Source of the DNA: Paulinella micropora
Taxonomy: Eukaryota; Cercozoa; Imbricatea; Euglyphida
Direction of reading: 5' to 3'
NCBI GenBank assembly: GCA_009731375.1
Contig: BJOX01000217.1
Span: 553,186-617,185, forward strand
DNA: 64,000 nt
A program made the position numbers and the translations under genes. The notes under the pieces are model-generated. The model saw nothing but the letters and a program-made list of their open reading frames with translations, was not told the DNA's origin and did not search any database. This document shows positions 56,791 through 64,000 of this stretch, one piece after another. Numbering within the stretch: the first letter of the stretch is position 1; each line of letters starts with the position of its first letter.

Positions 56791-58015
56791 ATGTCCCACC
56801 AGAGAAATTTAATCGCAGAAAATCCTGACGGCGAATTTATGAACGTCAAAGTTGGATATGATGGTGATATTGAAACAAATAATTCAAAAACCGCTTTTGG
56901 CGAAGCAGTAGTAGTACAATTAACACCAGTTTTACAGGAAATCTTTCCATATACCATTAATACTAGGATATGGACAAAATGGAAACAAAATCGTCTGTGT
57001 CATTTTTGGATAATATGGCTGAATTGAAAACAACTGCTGAAGCAACGGCAGATGCTAGACTGGTAAGTAAAAGGAGAATAGAACTGGAACAGGTGTCCTC
57101 GCCCGCTTTACTGCTCTATGGACGACGGATGATACAAAAGATTACTATTCATTTATTGGAATAGGAACTGGGCTTGTTGATGGATTTTATTTTTACAAAA
57201 ATCAAGCGGGAATGAATATTGCACATTGTAAAGGAAATCATGTAGATTATATTGACCAAGAAGACTGGGATGACCCGTGCGATGGAAATTATGCTATGCC
57301 GAACTTAGACTGGAGCAAAGGACATGTATTTCAAATTCAATTTCAGTATCCTGGGTTTGGTGCTATTAAGTTTTATATTGAAAATCCCATAACAGGATTA
57401 TTTCAATTGGTTCATATGATTGAGTATGTGAATGCTAATAATGGTGTAAGCCTGCGGAATACGACATTACCCTTTACAGCAGTAATGAAAAATGATGCGG
57501 CGACTGGAATCCAAATTCTTAAAACAGCGAGTGCCAGTTTATTCATTGAGGGCTCAAATACTATTAATACCAGCATAACAAATTCAATTGAGGGTAGTGA
57601 AGTCGCCCACACTACAGAAAGACCAATATTGAGTATAAGAAATAAAGAAAAATATGATGGCAACTTAGACAATTATTCATTAGTATATCCATCATTGATA
57701 AGTATTAGTAATGAAGACGGAAAAACAAATATAGTAAGAATGGTTTTGAATGGAACTTTAACTGGAGCAGTGTATGCGGATGTAGATACGAAATATTCAA
57801 TAGTTGATACTGACACGACCGCGACTGCTATCGCCAACGGAACGACGATTTTTAAAATTTATATTAATGCTAATTCAACCCAACAAATCAATCTAAGAAG
57901 TTATGATATTTATCTGTCTCCAAGTGATGTATTAACTTTTACGCAGAAATCAGTTTCCACTACTAATAATGGTGGAAACGTGAATGTAAGAGCTACTTTT
58001 ACAGAAGACCACTAG
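56791..58015 (+). pseudogene. large PLV structural protein, two frameshifts
   Basis: Coding signal runs continuously through three frames: 56791 to about 56967 (VKVGYDGDIETNNSKTAFGE, VVVQLTPVLQEIFPYTINTR), about 56967 to 57084 (SSVSFLDNMAELKTTAEATA), then 57084 to 58015 (GVLARFTALWTTDDTKDYYS, HVFQIQFQYPGFGAIKFYIE, LVHMIEYVNANNGVSLRNTT). About 408 codons, beta-rich with no transmembrane helix, and located after the capsid gene. I take it as a virion protein conserved in PLV-like viruses, by residue pattern only. ATG 56791 is the first in the frame. The stop TAG touches hairpin 58015-58069. Confidence 0.65.
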
Positions 58016-58069
58016 ATATTTACAAATCCGCACTTTCGCCTTCGGCTTTCGTGCGGTTTGTAAACATCG
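58015..58069 (+). terminator. family H hairpin, forward, at the convergent junction
   Basis: GATATTTACAAATCCGCAC ... GTGCGGTTTGTAAACATCG, starting on the last base of the preceding TAG stop. Confidence 0.8.
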
Positions 58070-58108
58070 TTTAAAAGTAAATAATAAAAAAAAATAATAA
58101 GCGGAAAG

Positions 58109-58165
58109 CGATGTTTGAAAAACACGCGAGAGTGCGAAGCACGGAAGCGTGGATTTTCAAATATC
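58109..58165 (-). terminator. family H hairpin, reverse, at the convergent junction
   Basis: CGATGTTTGAAAAACACGCG ... CGTGGATTTTCAAATATC. On the minus strand it follows, and overlaps, the TGA that would end the gene at 58164-58557. Confidence 0.8.
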
Positions 58166-58557
58166 AGAGATATTTTTTTACCGCATCTTTGTTATTAAAA
58201 TAAGGGTCTTGAATTAAATATCCAAGGTATGGTTTGTCAATCTTTGCTATATCTTCAAATCTCATTTTTTTTATACTTACCATATTGAAGAAAAATATCA
58301 GTTTCATCTTTTTTCTTTGCTATCTCATTAGCCTTTATTTCGGTAATTCCAGTCTCTTTTAAATCAGTTGGTTCGCCAACCAACACGCTTTCCAATGGGA
58401 TAACTACTTTCACATTGTCGTCCCTTTGCTTATATTGTTCATAGAAAGAAACAATGTCGGGCTTAGTCCATTTAATTGTTGGCTTTTTTATTTCGCTGTC
58501 AATATTCCATTTTTCAATTTCATTCAAGTAGTCCTGCTTGGTGCTCAGGTCAGTCAT
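58164..58557 (-). pseudogene. GKY-domain PLV protein, paralog A, frameshifted
   Basis: ATG at 58557 (MTDLSTKQDYLNEIEKWNID). After LQYGKYKK the frame meets an A8 run. The read-out frame stops at 58255 (KKNEI), whereas the neighbouring frame continues MRFEDIAKIDKPYLGYLIQD to a TGA inside hairpin 58109-58165. The C-terminal GKY...IAKIDKPYL pattern matches the next gene, paralog B. Family is uncertain: the pattern resembles small exonuclease-associated DUF3820-like domains (inference). Confidence 0.6.
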
Positions 58558-58558
58558 T

Positions 58559-58609
58559 GATATTTTAGAATTGCGCTCTCGTTTCACTCACGCTTATTCT
58601 AAAACATCG
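58559..58609 (+). terminator. family H hairpin, forward
   Basis: GATATTTTAGAATTGCG ... CACGCTTATTCTAAAACATCG. It has no plus-strand gene upstream; it lies one base beyond the start codon of paralog A. Confidence 0.7.
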
Positions 58610-58640
58610 ATAAAAATTTATTTAAAAAAATTAATGGAGA

Positions 58641-58694
58641 CGATGTTTGTAAAACACACGGTAGCGGTAGCGGGAGTGTGGATTTACGAATATC
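58641..58694 (-). terminator. family H hairpin, reverse, after paralog B
   Basis: CGATGTTTGTAAAACACACG ... GAGTGTGGATTTACGAATATC. On the minus strand the TGA of paralog B provides its first bases. Confidence 0.8.
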
Positions 58695-58983
58695 AATTAT
58701 AAATATTTTTTACTTCCTTCTTAATGTCCGTAAATTTATCAAACCACGGCTGTTTCATAACCCATTCAAGGTATGGCTTATCAATAACTGCTACATCTTG
58801 AATTTTCTTCCCGCGATATTTACCAAATGGAAAAACATCGGTTGGCTTTCCTTCCTTTCTCTTTTCAATCGCCTTGATTTCTTCATCAATTACCTGTTGC
58901 ACATCTTTTACTGAAAAGAATTCCTTCTTCTTCTCAATGGAAAGTTTTTCAAACTTCTCGCATAGTCTGGTTAGGGTGGTCAT
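58693..58983 (-). CDS. GKY-domain PLV protein, paralog B, 96 aa
   Basis: An intact gene. The N-terminal helix (LCEKFEKLSIEKKKEFFSV) is charged. The C-terminal half reads FPFGKYRGKKIQDVAVIDKP YLEWVMKQPWF, a compact domain found beside nuclease modules in other proteins (DUF3820-like, inference). It probably acts in replication, since it is co-oriented with the DNA polymerase 52 bp upstream. Tandem duplicate of the gene at 58164-58557. Confidence 0.7.
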   Translation of the reverse strand: MTTLTRLCEKFEKLSIEKKKEFFSVKDVQQVIDEEIKAIEKRKEGKPTDVFPFGKYRGKKIQDVAVIDKPYLEWVMKQPWFDKFTDIKKEVKNIYN

Positions 58984-59034
58984 TGGTCTATATAGACTGG
59001 TAAAAAATTTATTGAAAAAAAATTAATTATTTGT

Positions 59035-61982
59035 TTAAGCGCTCATTTGATATCCGCGAGGGATACTATCATTTTCATTGATAAACTCACGATTGCACCA
59101 TCTTGTTTTATTAACAACATTCACCACATTCTTTTGGTGTTGGATACTAAAGTGTTCAATGTGTTGTTGTTTGCTGTTTCTTGTGGTATGTATTTTCTTC
59201 ATTATAAAGTTTCTTGTATTAGTTAAACTTTCGCCCTTGTCCATTAATTCATATGAAGTGGAATTTAATTTCTTTAAGTCTAAGCCTTTACCTCTAAAGT
59301 GGAAATGAGTTTTGCCTCTATGTTGATTTTGTTTAAAATCAACATTATTACCTTTCTTGACATACTCTAACATATATAATTTTGGTGCTACCCATATTCC
59401 CCTTATTATTTTACAATCAGTTCCAAGGTCGTCATCCATTCCGCCTATTGTTTCATCTCTAAATCTCTTTATACGTTCAATGTTTCTTACATGGCTTTGA
59501 ATGCTGTCTGTATCCGTATAATAATAGTCTCTGTCTGGGTCGTTGTCTGGGTTGGCTTCATTCATATACTTATACATAATTCTCCTGCTATATGCTAGTA
59601 TAAATGCCCCGCAGTGAGTAGGTTTTGTATTTTTTTCTTCTTTCATTTTGTCATCTCTTGGAATACCAGAAATTAACCATAATTCACCATTAGCATCTTC
59701 AAACTTTTCAATATCGGTTATCACGTGTTTAGCCCAGAATTTCCAACACTCGTGATTTTTTGTTATGAATTTACTTACAGAATTAATCGGTCTTTGAATT
59801 GTTTTTCCGTATAAAGCATTCATAAATAACTTTGCTAATAAATACTGCGGTGTGCCTTTCTTTGAGTTTTGTTTCCGTTTGAATAACTCTAATATGTAAT
59901 CTTTGAATATTGGTTCAGCCCCTTCCGAATAATACCCACGATTGATTTTGACTTGGTATCCAAGTTCAATCATATCTTCAATATCTACAGAAGTCAGCCA
60001 TTGGTCTTTCATATCTTTTAACTCCCATTTTAAGCATCCTTTACTATCGCGGAAAGGCACACGTGGGTGTAATAGATTTTTTGGAGATATGTAATCAACA
60101 TTATATATTCCTAGTTTCCCTTTCATTTCTCCTTCGCATTTCTTAAGTTCGCCCGTCATATAATTTTCAAGCATTGCCGTTGGATAAAGGCTCACGACAT
60201 CCGCATCAATAAGAAATCTTTAACCTCATCAAAATCAATTTCGCCGTTTATGTATTTTGATATTGCTCGGATATAAATCTCCTCTTGCTTGGATAAGTCC
60301 TAGCCCCATATATTGCTTTTCTAAAATCAGTTTCTTGTTCTAACTTTGGAAGTTGAATTATGTATTGTTTATCTATTTTCTTTTTCCAAAGGTTAAAGGT
60401 TAATGAAGACGTAGACATAAACTCAGAAAGATTTGTTTTATGTTCTTCAAATATTGGTTTGTTTAGTGTTTCATATAATTATTTCAACCCCATAACATCC
60501 TTCTCTAGATAACCAAACATTCTTTTTTCATTTCCTCATCCATCTCTTCCCATCGTTTTGCTTTGTCGTGGTAAAAATCTCCTTTCAAAACATTACAACC
60601 TAAACTTTCAAGGTTCTTTTTAAGGCTTCCTTCTGTGTGCTTAGAAATCTCCCAGAATTTCATATTTTTATATTCCATTGAAATAATTGCTCCATTATTC
60701 ATCAATGGAGTGTCTTTTATTTTTCTTTTAATAAATTCTTTTTGAAGGAAGTAATGGTCGAATTTACTTCAGTTAAAAGCATTAACATAAAATATTGCTT
60801 CTGGTTTTCTTTTGGCTAAGTCTTTAGCATATTGAAAGATTTTATCAATGAGTTTTGAAATACAATCGTCGCCAGCGACATATTTAAAACCGATACCCGC
60901 AATCGTATAACCTGCTATATACGGGGTATGGATTTCAACCGCATTTCTATATGTTTCTAAATCATAATGAAAAATCTCATTTTGATTATTATATTTCATT
61001 TCCTTGAATGTCGTTAATAAACTATCAACTTGGTCTTTCTTTTTTCTTAATTTAGCCCTCGCATATGTATTCTTTTATTATTACATCTGTGATTATTAAA
61101 ATAAGTTTTAAAACAATCTTTACATCTCTTTTTGTTCCTTTTTATGAAACTCATATAATGTCCTTTAAGCAGATAACAAAGGACATCTGCTGATATTAAA
61201 GGGTCTTCATAGTTTTTGAATGTCTCTTTGCTTGTAGCATCAGACATTCGAAATACTTACCTTCAATACAATAATTTTTTAAGATTTCATATCCTATTGA
61301 AAATGGTATATATGAATTATGTTCGAGGTTGAATTCTTGTCTAATATCATTACATACTTTTTTATTAAGTTTTGATTTACCTGTCAAAGGTAGATATATC
61401 CTTAAAAACATAGAAGAAACGATTATTATCCTTACTCCTGGGATTAATATGATTTCCTTCATATGTTTTATGTTTCTTATCACTTCCTGATGGATTACAT
61501 CCGCCTCCGTCTTCCTGAATAAATTCAATCCTCATAAATTGAATAAAGCGGTCGTATCCATTAGCATTGGCTTCTAAATTTTCCTCATTGTATTGATAAA
61601 TAGCATTAAATAAATCTTCAATATCCTTTATCCTTACTGCGTTGAAAGTTTTCCATTTATAAAACTTTTAGTCATCAATATCAGTAATATAAGCAAACTT
61701 AACGTGAATACTCGCATTCTCCGTCATACCTCTGCTTCTAGCATCTCTTACCGCTCTCATTATTGTAAAATCTATCTCATCCATATCATAGTTGATATTA
61801 AGTTTTTTAAAGCGGTATGTGTATGAATTTAAGGCTCTATTTCGTGTTGGTCTTAACTCAATAAGTTTTACCTCTCGCTTCTTCGCTTCCTGTGTCTTGG
61901 TTTCCCGCAAATGTGCTCTAGTCTTCAATAGTTCCCTCACATTTTCAGTTGGTCTTTGTGTTGATGGTAATGGTGGTGGCAT
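59035..61982 (-). pseudogene. protein-primed DNA polymerase B (pPolB), multiply broken
   Basis: Replicates linear viral DNA from terminal proteins. The intact C-terminal frame (59035-60195) has SLYPTAMLENYM (motif A), AKLFMNALYGKTIQRP (motif B) and YYYTDTDSI (motif C). Upstream pieces in changing frames carry AIYGARTYPSKRRF, the exonuclease motif FHYDLETYR (60.95 kb), Exo II NAFN then SKFDHYFL after a TGA (60.77 kb), a KRCKDCFKTYFNNHRCN zinc knuckle (61.1 kb), IQFMRIEFIQEDGGGCNPSG (61.5 kb) and the N-terminal block from ATG 61982. I count at least five frameshifts and three in-frame stops, including TAA after YITDIDD at 61668. About 980 codons in total, typical of PLV/polinton pPolB. Confidence 0.9.
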
Positions 61983-62088
61983 ACTTTTTATATCAATAGA
62001 GAGATAAAATATTAAGAAAAATATTAAATAATTATCTGTTATATTTATAACTAATAATAATACATTAACCCTTAAATAGAAATTCATT

Positions 62089-62300
62089 TTAATGCATCCT
62101 CCATTCTTTTTAATTTAAGCAAAGCCTGCTTTACCTCTTCTCTTTTTTCTTTCTTTTTTCGGCTATCGAGGTTTTATTTTGATTATAATATTCCATGGCC
62201 TTCTGCTTGTGTCTTTCTGGGTCTTTTTTTAATAAATTCTCTGGCTCTTCTTTGCATTGCTTCCTTTTTTTCTTCTGGTGTCTTGTATATAGAAAAAAAT
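62089..62300 (-). pseudogene. small Lys/Arg-rich helical ORF, frameshifted
   Basis: Minus-strand frames give EEKKEAMQRRAREFI, then DPERHKQKAMEYYNQNKTSI and a basic end, with indels in A-rich runs. Charged YYNQNK-type repeats are frequent in viral small proteins. No function assigned. Confidence 0.35.
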
Positions 62301-62325
62301 AATCTTTAATTTAAATTAATAATTG

Positions 62326-62601
62326 TTATTGAATAGTAATTTCTATTCCATAATGTTTTCCATTTCTTCCTCCATAGGTTGAATAATATACTCTTTGTCT
62401 TCCTTCAAATTTTAATAATGGTGCTAAATTTTTATTAATATAACCCAAATGCTTCCCGCTTTCAGTTTCAACCCTAACTGCATTTTTATCAAACTAATTT
62501 TCTGGTTCGTGTTTGATGAAAACTTTTTCGTTATTTCTTCGGAGATAAACAATATTATCCTGTCGCACTTCAAATGAAACACCTACAACTCTTGTCGTCA
62601 T
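62326..62601 (-). pseudogene. HIRAN-domain protein, one nonsense codon
   Basis: ATG 62601 begins TTRVVGVSFEVRQDNIVYL. The HIRAN pattern FDKNAVRVETESGKHLGYIN follows (single-strand 3'-end/stalled-fork binding in cellular HIRAN proteins), ending at TAA 62326. An in-frame TAG at 62494-62496 falls between HEPEN and FDKNAV. About 91 codons, a stand-alone HIRAN. The AT-rich TTATATATAA sits just upstream of the ATG. Confidence 0.75.
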
Positions 62602-62676
62602 TTATATATAATAGATTATAGATAATCTGTTTAAAATAAAATTAATTATTTGTTTTCTTATTTTCATAATATCTTT

Positions 62677-62886
62677 CTACGTATCATTTCTGCGACATAT
62701 ACATTCAACTAGACAACATCCTATCATAATCTCATCTCTCTCCGCGAAGAAATCTCTATGAAAATCTGATTTTTCGTGTGTATATTTGCTGTATATTCCG
62801 ATGGTCTTACCACATACACAAGTATATTTCTGTTTTCTTCTTTCTCTTATGTATTCTACTTTCTTCTGTTTGTGGTCAATCATCAT
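62677..62886 (-). CDS. small zinc-finger protein, 69 aa
   Basis: Basic N-terminus (DHKQKKVEYIRERRKQK), then YTCVCGKTIGIYSKYTHEKS and DFHRDFF. This Cys-x-Cys...His...His finger is of the type common in PLV and large-virus genes. A further CCLVECIC cluster follows. Intact, the outermost viral gene on this side. An AT-rich stretch (62890-62950) with TATATATTTTTTT lies upstream. Confidence 0.6.
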   Translation of the reverse strand: MMIDHKQKKVEYIRERRKQKYTCVCGKTIGIYSKYTHEKSDFHRDFFAERDEIMIGCCLVECICRRNDT

Positions 62887-62929
62887 ATTTATGAATATGA
62901 TGAATGATATTATATAATTATAATAATTT

Positions 62930-63300
62930 TACTTAATAATATATATTTTTTTCCTAAGTGCTGTGGAGGGCGAATTTGGGGGTATTGTTGATTTGTATTG
63001 ATTTTGTTTTATAAAAAACCTAAATTTTGTTGTTGAATTTTTCTTGTTTTTATTTAAAAGCGAAATTAAGAGTAAGAGAGATTTCTTTATTTTGCTTCTT
63101 CGTATTGATTGAAATTTTTGATTTTGTTATTTTGCTGTTTTCACGCTCAGTATTGAAAGTTTAAACTATCAATAGGAAGCCTTAAAATGACCTGGACGAA
63201 GTCGTGAATTTGCAAAAATTCACGATGAGTTCCGGGTTATCAACTACTAACACATACATAAACGCTAGCAACACTCACCTCTCTTAAGTTAAACAAGGAA
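62930..63300. other. AT-rich right flank of the viral insertion, no gene
   Basis: Non-coding. It contains a perfect 10-bp stem TCGTGAATTT-gcaa-AAATTCACGA at 63202-63225. No terminal inverted repeat can be assigned because the left viral end is missing. Confidence 0.5.
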
Positions 63301-63381
63301 TAATGCAAGAATGATAATGAAAAAACCTTGAGGTTTGGGTTGTGGCTTGTAGCGAAGTCCTTGAGCTAGTGCAACGTAGTG

Positions 63382-63413
<32 letters not shown>

Positions 63414-63655
63414 TTTTTTTTTTTTTTTTTGGGTTTTTTTGGGTNNNNNNNNNNTTTTTCAAACGTATTTGGTTTTTTGGTTCGGTTGCGTTTGGGTTTT
63501 GCATCCCGACCAAGACCTAGCTTTGCCATGTGCATGAACGGTATCTTTATGGTGGTAGGTGTGCCACCACCAATTTTCAAATATCATTTCCGAAACTGGG
63601 CGAAACAATGCCTAAGTCTCAGTTTCGGCCCGGTTATTCCACATTAGTTTCAGTT

Positions 63656-63688
<33 letters not shown>

Positions 63689-63762
63689 AATAAAAACCTG
63701 TAGTTTCGAAACTGGGGTAATTTTCACCCCCCAGTTTCTGGTTTCGAAACTCAATTTTGGGT

Positions 63763-63811
<49 letters not shown>

Positions 63812-63845
63812 CAGACCAGACCAGACCAGACCAGACCAGACAGAC
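63301..63845. repeat. polyT/polyA, inverted CGAAACTGG words and GATA/CCAGA repeats
   Basis: A T-rich tract with a 10-N gap (63455-63464), then four GAAACTGG/CCAGTTTC words in both orientations (63588-63745). A polyA block, (GATA)n, (GACA)n and (CCAGA)n follow. Confidence 0.7.
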
Positions 63846-64000
63846 GATAGATAGATGAGATTTCGCAAAAAGGATGTAGTCCTTGCAAAGCAACGCAGTT
63901 TCACATCAGACAGCAATTTGTGTACTGTGCGTGTCCGGGATGGGAATCACGGGTAGACTGTGTTCTCGAAAGAGAAGAGGGATTTTGAGGAGACTAGAAT
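63846..64000 (-). mobile_element. dispersed element D, copy 3 (runs off the window)
   Basis: Reverse complement of 30971-31144: AGGATGTAGTCCTTGCAAAG and GGGATGGGAATCACGGGTAG. The tetranucleotide tail is again on the ATGAGATT side. Confidence 0.75.

Noticed and set aside
54405-62601. Alternative genetic code explaining in-frame TAA/TAG in viral genes
   Set aside because: All three stop codons interrupt genes, frameshifts occur alongside, and intact genes end normally at TAA, TAG or TGA. Decay is simpler.
63588-63745. Terminal inverted repeats of the virus in the GAAACTGG words
   Set aside because: They lie about 700 bp outside the last viral gene, mixed with host GATA repeats, and no matching copy exists at the left end.

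Overview
The window is eukaryotic nuclear DNA. It has multi-exon genes with GT-AG introns, tRNA-derived SINEs, a Ty1/copia relic, and an extreme load of simple repeats such as (ATT)n, (GATA)n, (GACA)n, (GA)n, (CA)n, (TTATC)n and polyC. I cannot name the species. The integrated virus is a polinton-like virus (PLV), a group best known from unicellular eukaryotes and algae, so a protist is a reasonable guess but only inference. Several assembly gaps (N runs) fall inside repeats.

Layout. (1) 1-3504 and 9907-12439: tandem chains of a tRNA-derived SINE on the minus strand, each with an (ATT)n tail on the + strand. (2) 4425-5600: a 57-bp minisatellite. (3) 5635-23349, minus strand: a gene whose 17 phase-compatible exons (1,287 nt) I could join by eye. 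It has an FkbM-methyltransferase-like segment, then about 22-residue exon-length repeats of beta-solenoid character, then an acidic C-terminus. (4) 24583-43603, plus strand: a complete Na+/H+ exchanger (CPA1/NHE) gene in 29 exons (1,863 nt, 620 codons plus stop), with introns built almost wholly of microsatellites. The two genes diverge from about 23.4-24.6 kb. (5) 46.8-48.0 kb: a truncated, decayed copia pol on the minus strand. (6) 48.0-62.9 kb: an integrated PLV, cut at its left end by the copia relic. (7) 62.9-64.0 kb: AT-rich flank, host repeats, and the edge of a dispersed element.

The PLV has a morphogenesis arm on the + strand: S74 fibre, small membrane protein, packaging ATPase, basic core-like protein, coiled-coil protein and C48 maturation protease, penton-like protein, GIY-YIG nuclease, double-jelly-roll major capsid protein, and a large structural protein. 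A replication arm runs on the - strand: two GKY-domain paralogs, protein-primed DNA polymerase B, HIRAN protein and zinc-finger protein. Most long genes carry frameshifts or stops, so this is a decaying endogenous copy. A family of hairpins, whose first bases form or touch stop codons, marks gene ends.

The most unusual host signal is that many exons of both genes are accompanied by one to eight partial, degenerate copies of their own edge, including the splice site and adjoining microsatellite. I call these exon echoes. Some echoes are in frame and could be used as alternative exons.
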